This document shows, one piece after another, positions 1 through 10,209 of a stretch of DNA of 25,130 bases. The notes beneath the pieces are model-generated. The model worked only from the letters and a program-made list of their open reading frames with translations, searched no databases and had not been told where the DNA came from. This DNA is from JBDRCC01 sp043822065 [NCBI: archaeon]. Lineage in GTDB: Archaea; Undinarchaeota; CAZHTU01. Numbering within the stretch: position 1 is the first letter of the stretch; each line of letters opens with the position of its first letter. The stretch spans positions 1 to 25,130 of the forward strand of contig JBDRCC010000008.1 of assembly GCA_043822065.1 (NCBI GenBank). Direction: 5' to 3'. The position numbers and the translations under genes are program-made.

Positions 1-454
1 GTTTCAAGTCTAAGCCCGATAGGATAAGCAGAGCGCCAAATAAAAGCCCCAAACGAAACATAAAAATCCCAGCAAGGACGAGTATAGCACCTACAAATAG
101 TGCAGTATCCGCCTCTTTATCTATTTTAGAGTAGGTCTCCGTTTTTTCTCTGCCAGATTGCATCCAGCTAAATGCGAGGATTACCCAAAGTACGGGACTG
201 ATAACTGCTAACATAAAGGCAATGTAATACAACCATATTTTTCTTCCAGTCAATATTTCACCAGAGATCGCACTCTTAGCAACATACGCAGAAAAGATTG
301 CATAGAGGATAAGATAATTTGTGTAAACTGGGGCTAATGATGCATAGTACGCAGCGAGGAGGCCTATGCTAAGAAGTATAACAGTTATAGAGTAGTAGCC
401 TACCGCTTTCCGCGTAGCATCCATTTTCAGAAATTTCCCGAACCCATCAAACAT
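1..454 (-). CDS. Polytopic membrane protein, 3'-truncated by the window edge
   Basis: An open frame of 151 codons reads leftwards from an ATG at 454 and runs off the window without a stop, so only the N-terminal part is seen. It begins MFDGFGKFLKMDATRKAVGY and has about four hydrophobic segments: near residues 19-38, 42-56, 70-93 and 120-150. A charged cytosolic-type loop (SGREKTETYSKIDKEAD) precedes the last one. No catalytic motif is visible and I do not recognise the family. A second in-frame ATG at 424 is possible. The gene is AT-rich, like the HEPN gene upstream on the same strand and unlike most of the window. It is 113 nt downstream of that gene, so it could be co-transcribed or use a weak AT-rich box around 491-497. 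Real by open frame and hydrophobic pattern; function unknown. Confidence 0.7.
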   Translation of the reverse strand, partial: MFDGFGKFLKMDATRKAVGYYSITVILLSIGLLAAYYASLAPVYTNYLILYAIFSAYVAKSAISGEILTGRKIWLYYIAFMLAVISPVLWVILAFSWMQSGREKTETYSKIDKEADTALFVGAILVLAGIFMFRLGLLFGALLILSGLDLK

Positions 455-552
455 ACCTATAATATGGCTGTTCGTCTTTTTGTGCGTTTCTATATGACGG
501 GGGTTAGATGCGGGAGACGTGCCTCTTCTTGAGCTCTATGCCGCCCTCCGAG

Positions 553-557
553 GTAAA
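553..557 (-). terminator. Possible U-rich terminator after the HEPN gene
   Basis: Eleven bases past the HEPN stop codon, the minus strand has a run of five T. Archaeal termination often needs only a U-tract, but this one is short and has no hairpin, so it is weak. Confidence 0.25.
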
Positions 558-567
558 AATAGTCCAT

Positions 568-1329
568 TTAATGTTTTGACCTTAGTTTACTCCATTCACT
601 ATAGATATGGTCATATTTCATTCTCATGTAAGTCCCATATAATTCTTTCGAAATTCCCAAATCGACTTTTTCAACTTCTTGCATCTTTGACTTCGCATCA
701 ACCAAACATTCTTTTATATAATCTAAATGTTGTTTCTTTGAATAGAACTTAGTCAAAAGCAATTGCATAGTCTGGTATGCTTCATATGCAAATGGAGGGA
801 TATCAAAATCTTCCGAAAGAGGGAGGTTTTGCTCTTCCGTTCTCCTTTGAGATTGTTTAATAAGCTTTTGGGGATTATAATGGAGGTAACCACTACGGAG
901 ATCAGATAACGACTGGAGTTTATCTTTCATAGGAATAATCCCTAATTTTTTAATGACTTTATAATCTTGTATTAATTGACCTAATGTAGTGTAAGAAGTT
1001 ATTCGAGTTCCGTAGTCTATAGGTACCCCTCTCAAATACTCGTATTTAATAACTAATTCGCAACAAGTCGCAGAGCAAGCTATGCTCGCAAGGTAGTATC
1101 CATTCTTATAACAAAGATACGCTTGCTCGGCGAATGGTTCTATTAGCTCTTGCAGACCATACCATTCTTTTTCATTAAGATACCAATCAGTTATGAGTAC
1201 GTGGGGTTCTGGGAATTGTATAAACTGAATATTTGGCTGCTTTATGGGTCTTGGATAAAAATGGCCATCGGCGTCCTCAATAAAAACTGAGGTTCTGCCC
1301 CGGTAGGCATCATTTATCCTGTCTGTCAT
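568..1329 (-). CDS. HEPN-domain protein (DUF4145-like), possible RNase or defence-associated
   Basis: A 253-residue soluble protein. Residues about 66-155 look like a HEPN helical bundle: a helix with alternating small residues (ASIACSATCCELVIKYEYL, 81-99), a middle segment (TLGQLIQDYKVIKKLG), then LSDLRSGYLHYNP with R145 and H150, which fits the R-x4-H motif of HEPN nucleases. HEPN domains usually act as RNA-cutting toxins or effectors, or as inactive RNA binders; both motif residues are present here, so activity is possible. The N-terminal 60 residues and the charged C-terminus are unassigned. A minus-strand TATA-like TATAGAAT at 1362-1369 lies just behind the rRNA terminator, giving a leader of about 10 nt. 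No antitoxin-type (MNT nucleotidyltransferase) partner is adjacent. The gene is AT-rich compared with the core genes, suggesting horizontal acquisition. The HEPN call rests on pattern only. Confidence 0.75.
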   Translation of the reverse strand: MTDRINDAYRGRTSVFIEDADGHFYPRPIKQPNIQFIQFPEPHVLITDWYLNEKEWYGLQELIEPFAEQAYLCYKNGYYLASIACSATCCELVIKYEYLRGVPIDYGTRITSYTTLGQLIQDYKVIKKLGIIPMKDKLQSLSDLRSGYLHYNPQKLIKQSQRRTEEQNLPLSEDFDIPPFAYEAYQTMQLLLTKFYSKKQHLDYIKECLVDAKSKMQEVEKVDLGISKELYGTYMRMKYDHIYSEWSKLRSKH

Positions 1330-1369
1330 CGTATTTTCCTCTTAATACCTCTCTTCACCTCTATTCTAT

Positions 1370-1376
1370 AAAAAAA
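1370..1376 (-). terminator. U-tract terminator of the rRNA operon
   Basis: Immediately beyond the 3' arm of the 23S processing stem, the minus strand has seven consecutive T in an AT-rich stretch (1370-1379). A strong stem followed by a U-run at the end of the operon is where termination is expected. Confidence 0.5.
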
Positions 1377-1380
1377 TAAG

Positions 1381-1442
1381 TCATAAGCCATCCTGCTTTG
1401 CCATATTCCCCAAGCGCGCATGTTTCTGGGCGTGGCTGAAAA
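1381..1442 (-). other. 3' arm of the 23S rRNA processing stem
   Basis: Bases 1381-1420 are complementary to 4445-4484 across the 23S gene. A 16-bp block (with one G-U pair) is followed by an internal loop, then about 12 pairs (one G-U), a single-base bulge and 5 more pairs. An inner block at 1434-1442 pairs over 9 bp with 4393-4401. Such stems bring the 23S ends together, and the archaeal splicing endonuclease cuts them at bulge-helix-bulge sites. Confidence 0.75.
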
Positions 1443-4392
<2,950 letters not shown>

Positions 4393-4484
4393 TTTTCAGC
4401 CTAACGCTAGAACAAAGTCCTAACGTTTTGCCCTCAAAACGATTGCGCGTCTTGAGGAATATTGTGGCGCAGGATGGCCTATGA
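4393..4484 (-). other. 5' arm of the 23S rRNA processing stem
   Basis: Bases 4445-4484 pair with 1381-1420, and 4393-4401 pair with 1434-1442. The bases between (4402-4444) form the asymmetric internal loop on the 5' side. The stem starts about 130 nt beyond the stop codon of the zinc-ribbon gene, so that gene lies outside the 23S precursor stem. Confidence 0.75.
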
Positions 4485-4523
4485 TGGATCATTAACCCCT
4501 CATCGCGCCGCCGACTGGAGGCG

Positions 4524-4603
4524 CTGGGTTTTACCCAGGCAGACGAATCTGCCCTTCACACCAAGCGGGGTTTCCGCCCGTGCTGTTTCATCGAAACGAT
4601 GAA
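4524..4603 (-). other. Chain of hairpins in the 23S leader
   Basis: Between the zinc-ribbon gene and the 23S processing stem, the transcript can form at least three perfect hairpins: 4587-4603 (7-bp arms, 3-nt loop), 4538-4553 (6-bp arms closing a UUCG tetraloop in the minus-strand RNA) and 4524-4538 (6-bp arms, 3-nt loop). The segment 4554-4586 is GC-rich and probably also folded. Function unknown. It may keep the leader apart from the rRNA fold or block ribosomes leaving the upstream coding region. Confidence 0.55.
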
Positions 4604-4615
4604 TGTGATGCGCAG

Positions 4616-4879
4616 TTACAGGAACTGCTCGTTTTCCTTTGACGTCATTTTGCCGACTGCCTCTGAGACTGAAAGGGTGTTGTCCTCTACGGTCTGCCCG
4701 CAGTCGTTGCACACTTTCTTGTGCGTGCTTTCGACGTCCGATGTGCAGTTTTTGCAGACCCGCTTCCCGAAGAGGAATATTGCCCTCTTCGTCTGGCTTG
4801 CGGGAATTGTGCCGCACTTTGCGCAGTAAAACTGCTCCTCCACTGCGTTTTTGTCACAGTACGGGCAGTTTTCCGCCAT
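4616..4879 (-). CDS. Double zinc-ribbon protein encoded inside the rRNA operon spacer
   Basis: An 87-residue protein with two four-cysteine zinc sites: C5-x2-C8-x10-C19-x2-C22 and C42-x2-C45-x11-C57-x2-C60. The regular CxxC spacing in both halves makes chance very unlikely. The C-terminal 27 residues are polar and end NEQFL. The ATG at 4879 is preceded by an AAAGGA Shine-Dalgarno-like element about 6 nt upstream. The gene lies on the same strand as the rRNAs, 40 nt after tRNA-Ala and about 130 nt before the 23S processing stem, so it should be part of the primary rRNA transcript unless a hidden promoter exists. Zinc ribbons of this size occur in ribosomal proteins and small nucleic-acid-binding proteins; I cannot name this family. 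Product function is unknown; location in the rRNA transcript is the key feature. Confidence 0.8.
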   Translation of the reverse strand: MAENCPYCDKNAVEEQFYCAKCGTIPASQTKRAIFLFGKRVCKNCTSDVESTHKKVCNDCGQTVEDNTLSVSEAVGKMTSKENEQFL

Positions 4880-4903
4880 TTTTTTCCTTTCAGTTTTTTT
4901 GTA

Positions 4904-4917
4904 TCAGCTTAAGCTGA
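4904..4917. promoter_or_regulatory. Perfect 14-bp palindrome next to tRNA-Ala
   Basis: TCAGCTTAAGCTGA is a perfect palindrome starting 2 nt after the tRNA-Ala 3' end and 24 nt before the zinc-ribbon start codon. In RNA it could form a hairpin or dimer; as DNA it could be a binding site. It lies where a cut separating tRNA-Ala from the downstream message would be needed. Confidence 0.55.
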
Positions 4918-4919
4918 CA

Positions 4920-5020
4920 TGGACCCGCCGAGATTTGAACTCGGGGCCTCTACCAGTCAGGAGCCCGATTTTACCCGGGCTGTGCCAGGGTAGCGCTCTA
5001 CCAGACTGAGCTACGGGCCC
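4920..5020 (-). tRNA. tRNA-Ala(GGC) with a 27-nt intron
   Basis: The acceptor stem is GGGCCCG/CGGGTCC with A73, and position 3-70 is the G-U pair that defines alanine tRNA. The D arm is GCTC/GAGC, and the T arm is CCGAG/CTCGG with loop TTCAAAT. The anticodon stem is CTACC/GGTAG. The 5' exon reads C32 T33 G34 G35 C36 A37, giving anticodon GGC. An intron at 4956-4982 follows position 37, forms a 6-bp hairpin, and is placed so that the two 3-nt bulges and a central helix (one U-U mismatch) give a relaxed bulge-helix-bulge. The spliced loop would be CTGGCAT. CCA is not encoded. Its place between 16S and 23S is typical of euryarchaeal-type operons. Confidence 0.9.
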
Positions 5021-5054
5021 ATGATTGATGCTGGTTTGGTGTCCGATTTGACGC

Positions 5055-5100
5055 TTCGAGCAACCCTCTCAATTAAAGTGCGGGTCGGAAGCCGACCCGC
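5055..5100 (-). other. 3' arm of the 16S processing stem plus adjacent hairpin
   Basis: Bases 5055-5074 pair with 6614-6633 on the far side of 16S: a 10-bp block and a 7-bp block separated by a symmetric 3-nt internal loop. Next to it, 5080-5100 is a separate hairpin with 9-bp GC-rich arms and a 3-nt loop (a flanking T-A extends it to 10 bp), which lies 7 nt from the mature 16S 3' end. Confidence 0.75.
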
Positions 5101-5107
5101 AATACTT

Positions 5108-6580
<1,473 letters not shown>

Positions 6581-6911
6581 TGGTCGCTATCTTGCTAAAC
6601 TTTACTTAAATTGAATTGAGCGAGTTGCTCGAAGTTTCGTCTTCGGACACCTACCTCACCAGCTGGCAGCTGCCAACCGGCTCATCTTTTGTACACAGAG
6701 CGAAAGGTGCCTCTCATGCTAGCGTCAAATGTATCGACGCAGTCAAAGCCATCGCCGGCTCTGTGCGTGAACTTATAACGAGTGCGCATCCCCTATAGCA
6801 TCGAAGGGAATACTTAACGACCTCCGGAGTTTAAGCGGAAGTCTCCTCTGTGTTCACCAACCCGTTATTAGTCAGAAAAGGTTTATAAAGGTTCTGTATA
6901 TATCCTGCGTC
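6581..6911 (-). other. rRNA 5' external leader and divergent promoter region
   Basis: This 331-nt stretch has no credible gene. Bases 6614-6633 are the 5' arm of the 16S processing stem. Possible minus-strand TATA boxes for the operon are TTATAAG at 6772-6778 (start about 6750) and the symmetric TTTATAAA at 6882-6889 (start about 6860). Neither can be chosen from sequence alone. Around 6665-6680 there is a short GC-rich palindromic stretch (GGCAGCTGCC). Confidence 0.6.
6882..6889. promoter_or_regulatory. Symmetric TATA box, possibly bidirectional
   Basis: TTTATAAA is its own reverse complement. On the plus strand it is preceded by a purine-rich GAAAAGG that fits a TFB-recognition element, and its centre is 26 nt from the ATG at 6912, giving a leaderless mRNA. 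On the minus strand it could also serve the rRNA operon. Confidence 0.6.
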
Positions 6912-7502
6912 ATGGAAAAATACAGGCACAAAAAGCCCAACAGGCTGGTCGAATTAATCCCCGACAGCACGGCGTTCTACCTCATAATTGCCATCGTCGC
7001 CGTCCTCTCCCTGACCACGATTTTGTCCTTCGCAATCGAGTTCATCCAGCCAATCGTCAGGAAGGTTTCAGTCCTTGCCATGCTCATGGCATTTACCGCA
7101 CTCCTCAGGTACCCTGAAAGGTACAAGGCGCCGTTCTCATTCAACGTCGCCATGGCTTTTACAATTCTCGTCACAATCTCCGACGGCATAATCGCAGGCA
7201 TGATATTCGGCACCATACTCTCGTTTGTCGAGTGCAGGACCACCCTTCACTACAACAGCCTGCCGATAACAATGTTCGAGCGCTGGCTCTGCGCGGTTCT
7301 GGCTGCGGTTTTCTACGCAGGAGGGGGCGTCGTCTTTTACCCGGTCATTTTCATCGCGCTGACCCACCTGGTTTCAATCCCAATCCGGATGACGATTGGC
7401 GACGCGCCGATTCCGCTCATGCTGGTCTATGCCGCGTTCAACACCCTTTGGCAGGGGTGGTTCCTTTCCGTTTTAGGCTCGACGTTCCTTGCGCTCATCT
7501 AA
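6912..7502 (+). CDS. Integral membrane protein of unknown function
   Basis: A 196-residue protein with a basic cytosolic N-terminus (MEKYRHKKPNRL) and about five to six membrane segments: near residues 20-45, 50-65, 76-105, 122-150 and 165-195. Polar or small residues inside the membrane include T87, D91 and G95 (TISDGIIAG) and a later SIPIRMTIGDAPIP. This arrangement resembles small-molecule carriers such as ECF-type S components, but there is no diagnostic motif, so I do not assign it. The layout (basic or charged start, a D/N-x-G-x3-G helix, a TTL or HTL segment, then a GG helix) is similar to the protein at 9436-10209, which may be a distant paralogue. It starts leaderless from the TATA box at 6882 and diverges from the rRNA operon. 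Confidence 0.8.
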   Translation: MEKYRHKKPNRLVELIPDSTAFYLIIAIVAVLSLTTILSFAIEFIQPIVRKVSVLAMLMAFTALLRYPERYKAPFSFNVAMAFTILVTISDGIIAGMIFGTILSFVECRTTLHYNSLPITMFERWLCAVLAAVFYAGGGVVFYPVIFIALTHLVSIPIRMTIGDAPIPLMLVYAAFNTLWQGWFLSVLGSTFLALI

Positions 7503-7539
7503 ACCAACAGTTAAATACTTCTTCTGATTTACATTCTTC

Positions 7540-8310
7540 GTGGTGCAAGTGACGGAATTCGATAAAATATTCGTTTCGGCGCTCTTGCTGGTCCTTGCAG
7601 CAATAGTCGCGTACTCTGGCGTCATTCCCGGGTCTAACGCGCATACTGTGATTACCAACGCCTTTTCTATTCTCTTTCCAATGCTCGCGCTTGCGGCATC
7701 CCTCCTGCTGCTCAGAACTGTCGGCGGCAAGGAGCGCTTTGTATGGGGCTGTTTTGCGCTTGGCATACTCCTGAACCTGTTCGGCGAGCTCTCGTGGGCA
7801 GTCTACGAGCTTCTCCTTGGCGTTGAGGTCCCGTATCCCTCCTTCGCGGACGTCTTCTGGCTCGCGGCGTATATCCCATTGGCTGTTGGTCTGCTGGCAG
7901 AAATAAAATCCATCCGTTCACTCAGCGTCAGGCGGGTGCCGCACGTCCTTGCAGTCGGAGCTGTCTCCTATGTGGCGCTCTACTACTTCCTCGGGCGAGA
8001 CATACTGGCGTCGGCGAACATTTCGCTTGCCGAGAAATTCCTTGACCTTGCCTACCCTGCAGTGGACATAGCCGTAATGATGCTCGCTATAATGGTCGCC
8101 ATCACGTACTTTGGCGGGAAAATCGCCCAGTCCTGGCTGTTCATCTCCATGGGCTTTTTCTTCCTCACCCTTGCTGACATAATGTTCAGCTACCTGACGT
8201 GGCACGAATTATTCGCCCAGAGCACTGGTATGGATATCCTCTGGCACATCGCCTACCTGCTCTTCGCGATTGGCTTTTATCGCCAGTACCTCCTCTTCCG
8301 GGAAACCTGA
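7540..8310 (+). CDS. Multi-pass membrane sensor-type domain protein
   Basis: A 256-residue protein with about eight hydrophobic segments and little else. The segment around residues 98-115 (PYPSFADVFWLAAYIPLAVG) is the hallmark of the membrane sensor region found at the N-terminus of many histidine kinases and cyclic-di-GMP enzymes (P-S-x-A-D-x-F/Y-W-L-x-x-Y-x-P-L). Here the domain stands alone without a kinase or GGDEF output. The GTG at 7540 is chosen because the TATA-like TTAAATA near 7511-7517 is about 26 nt upstream; GTG at 7543 is equally possible. The stop is followed after one base by the next gene, so the two are translated together. Inferred role: a membrane sensor that signals through a partner, perhaps the small protein downstream or the nearby HTH_10 regulator. 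Confidence 0.8.
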   Translation: MVQVTEFDKIFVSALLLVLAAIVAYSGVIPGSNAHTVITNAFSILFPMLALAASLLLLRTVGGKERFVWGCFALGILLNLFGELSWAVYELLLGVEVPYPSFADVFWLAAYIPLAVGLLAEIKSIRSLSVRRVPHVLAVGAVSYVALYYFLGRDILASANISLAEKFLDLAYPAVDIAVMMLAIMVAITYFGGKIAQSWLFISMGFFFLTLADIMFSYLTWHELFAQSTGMDILWHIAYLLFAIGFYRQYLLFRET

Positions 8311-8311
8311 C

Positions 8312-8596
8312 ATGGCAACCTACGCAGAGCTGATGACAGCGGTTATCCAGAAGCACATCCAAATCATGGGCGCCAAGCCCGCAGTCGCAATCGCACGGCG
8401 CGTCCAGGAAATCCGGGTCTCCGACGACGGGAAAGTCACGCGCGGTGCCAGCAAGGACACGTTCGAGCTGCTTCTTAACGCATACAAGGATATATCCGGG
8501 CCGATATCCCTTTTCTTCGCAAAACAGGCGGTGACGCCCATCCTCGATGGGGATGAAGACCTGCCGCAAGAGTTAAAGTCGACACCACTGCTGTAG
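8312..8596 (+). CDS. Small soluble protein with an internal duplication, partner of the membrane sensor
   Basis: The ATG at 8312 lies one base after the upstream stop and gives 94 residues; an earlier in-frame start inside the sensor gene is less likely. The protein has two similar halves. Residues about 10-40 (IQKHIQIMGAKPAVAIARRV followed by SDDG) and about 54-79 (LLNAYKDISGPISLFFAKQA followed by LDGD) both show the pattern x-I-x-G-x4-x-A-x3-V with an acidic turn. Small archaeal proteins of this pattern are often found near membrane sensors, but the function is unknown to me. The C-terminus is acidic and likely disordered. It converges with the HTH_10 gene, with 4 nt between the stops. Confidence 0.75.
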   Translation: MATYAELMTAVIQKHIQIMGAKPAVAIARRVQEIRVSDDGKVTRGASKDTFELLLNAYKDISGPISLFFAKQAVTPILDGDEDLPQELKSTPLL

Positions 8597-8600
8597 CAGT

Positions 8601-9329
8601 CTATCGCTCGTCGGAACTGGCGTTAAGCTTTCCCATTACTTCGGCAATCATCGGCATTATTTTTGCCTCCGCCTTCCTCAGGTGCTCTCTTGCCGTCGAC
8701 TCCCTAAGGTCAAGCGCATGTGCTATCTCCTTAAGGTTTATCTTTCTCGGCCATCCATAATACCCTTTTTTGTATGCGAAATTGAATACTTCCAGCTGTT
8801 TCGGGCTGAGGTTGTTCCTAAGGAGTTCCGTGTTCTTCAGGGATATAAGCTTCAGCATGCTGTCGAGCCCGGACGTTTCAGTCCGGCTGTTCTTGAACCT
8901 TAGGAGTCTGGCGTCCCCCATCTCCTTTACTAGATTATACATGTCGTGAATCTGCTCTCTGCTGTCCGCAATTAGCGTCCCAACTTCCCAGCCGTCCTTC
9001 TCCGCAGCGGATTCGAGCATGACACAACCTGACGAGTAAACCGCCCTCGCTGCGCTTTCCTCATAGGGGGTCTCGCTGACGAGCCGGAGGCCGCATTTGC
9101 TTCGCTCCACTACCCTCACGTTTGTCGTAAGCTCGTGCATTCTGAACTTTTCCAGGGCGGCGTCAAGATCCCGCTCAGAGCCAATAATGACTTCCTCTCG
9201 CCTTACGATTCCCTCTGCGATGTCTATGAATAACGGGCGGACGTACCAGTCAATGTCCGGGAACCCCTCAGCAGTCTCGATATCACTGCAATGGTGCCTC
9301 CATTTTATGTCAGCAATATATGTCTTCAT
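8601..9329 (-). CDS. HTH_10 family (Bat-like) transcriptional regulator
   Basis: A 242-residue protein. Residues 174-228 form an HTH_10 domain: LSPKQLEVFNFAYKKGYYGW, then PRKINLKEIAHALDLRESTAREHLRKAE, with the typical LS-x-x-Q, GYY-x-x-P-R and recognition-helix S-T-x-x-E-H-L-R-K-A-E signature. The N-terminal 170 residues look like the alpha/beta sensing region found in bacterio-opsin-activator-type proteins, with a few cysteines (C14, C79, C102) but no recognisable ligand motif. HTH_10 proteins activate or repress in archaea, often responding to redox, light or metabolites. A minus-strand TATA (TTTAAATA at 9364-9371) places the transcript start about 12 nt before the ATG. The intergenic region shared with the divergent membrane gene contains inverted repeats that may be its operator. 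Confidence 0.9.
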   Translation of the reverse strand: MKTYIADIKWRHHCSDIETAEGFPDIDWYVRPLFIDIAEGIVRREEVIIGSERDLDAALEKFRMHELTTNVRVVERSKCGLRLVSETPYEESAARAVYSSGCVMLESAAEKDGWEVGTLIADSREQIHDMYNLVKEMGDARLLRFKNSRTETSGLDSMLKLISLKNTELLRNNLSPKQLEVFNFAYKKGYYGWPRKINLKEIAHALDLRESTAREHLRKAEAKIMPMIAEVMGKLNASSDER

Positions 9330-9363
9330 AAGCCAATCAACAATATTTGGGTAACTTTTGGAT

Positions 9364-9371
9364 TATTTAAA
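9364..9371 (-). promoter_or_regulatory. TATA box of the HTH_10 gene
   Basis: On the minus strand, GCAAAAGG followed by TTTAAATA is a good TFB/TATA combination; the predicted start is near 9341. Confidence 0.5.
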
Positions 9372-9384
9372 CCTTTTGCAAAAC

Positions 9385-9424
9385 CCGCGATAGCGCGGTA
9401 TAACGTGGATATATTAAAATATCC
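9385..9424. promoter_or_regulatory. Inverted repeats around the plus-strand promoter
   Basis: Two inverted repeats lie in the divergent intergenic region: CCGCG-4 nt-CGCGG at 9385-9398 and GGATAT-6 nt-ATATCC at 9407-9424. A TATA-like GTATAACG at 9398-9405 sits between them, and the predicted start is near 9428, so the second repeat would be just upstream of transcription initiation. This is a plausible operator for the divergent HTH_10 regulator. Confidence 0.45.
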
Positions 9425-9435
9425 AAACTTATGGC

Positions 9436-10209
9436 ATGGTAAAAATAGCTAACCTTTTTCCGCCGGTAATCAAGTGGGACCTGCTCTTTTGGATGAGCGT
9501 CTCAGTATTTGCGCTGATATTCATAACCCTGCCATTCAACCCTTTTGTCTCTACACTCTTCTCATTTCTCCTGCTCTGCATGTGGTCACGGATCCCTTGC
9601 CACATAGGCTACTATACCAAGGACATGGAGATCATCGACTTCTTTGCGGTAGTCATTGGAGTCAATATCGGGTTCATCTGGGGCGGTCTTTGGGGCTTTG
9701 CAGTAATGTGGCTTACAGCAGTCTACGGCAAGTGCGAGGCGCCACTCCACACCCTCGCATCCTCAATGGGCATGTTCGCGGGCGGGATTGTGGCACCGTT
9801 CGCATATGTGTACTTCGGAAACAATCTCCTGCTTGCGATGTACTCCTTCACAGTCGCCCGCTATATCGTAGGATACGCTACAGTATTCACAATCGGCCAA
9901 GCAATCGCGTTCGAGGAGCTAAAGGCGCTCGTACCCTGCCTCGTGATAGCATACGCCACAAACACCTTCTATGTTCTCCTGTTCGGCGACTACTTCACAG
10001 AGAAGCTCCTCCTAACAGGAATACACATCGACTGGGCTCTTGTGCTTTTCATGGGGTGCATCCTGGCAGTACTAGCCTTCATAAAATTCCGGCCAGCGGC
10101 TCCCGTCCAGAAAGACCAAATGCACAAGATGGACTACTCAAAACTTAAGGAAGCGCGGCCGTCCTGGAAGGATTACGCCCCTGCAGAAGGTTCCAATTGC
10201 CTCGTTTAA
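9436..10209 (+). CDS. Integral membrane protein, possible paralogue of the gene at 6912
   Basis: A 257-residue protein with about six to seven membrane segments between residues 15 and 230 and a soluble, lysine-rich C-terminal tail. Features include a cysteine pair region (C47, C55), an intramembrane GVNIGFIWGGLWG, and KCEAPLHTLASSMGMFAGG. The N-x-G-x4-G-G-x-x-G helix and the following conserved PLHTL segment correspond in position to the D-x-I-x-G and TTL elements of the protein at 6912. No family could be named. An upstream ATG at 9431 is out of frame and ends after three codons, so ATG 9436 is the start. It overlaps the convergent PspC gene by 4 nt at the 3' end. Confidence 0.8.
   Translation: MVKIANLFPPVIKWDLLFWMSVSVFALIFITLPFNPFVSTLFSFLLLCMWSRIPCHIGYYTKDMEIIDFFAVVIGVNIGFIWGGLWGFAVMWLTAVYGKCEAPLHTLASSMGMFAGGIVAPFAYVYFGNNLLLAMYSFTVARYIVGYATVFTIGQAIAFEELKALVPCLVIAYATNTFYVLLFGDYFTEKLLLTGIHIDWALVLFMGCILAVLAFIKFRPAAPVQKDQMHKMDYSKLKEARPSWKDYAPAEGSNCLV

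Noticed and set aside
4500-4917. Other frames in the tRNA-Ala/23S spacer on both strands (for example 4599-4829 plus, 4500-4817 minus)
   Set aside because: They are shadows of the zinc-ribbon gene, which alone has a coherent cysteine pattern and a ribosome site.
6634-6780. Box C/D or other small RNA in the rRNA leader
   Set aside because: No convincing pair of C and D boxes could be found; only short palindromic stretches are present.
8270-8311. Earlier in-frame start for the small partner of the sensor
   Set aside because: It would overlap the sensor gene with a low-complexity serine-rich stretch, while ATG 8312 lies one base after the stop, a usual arrangement.
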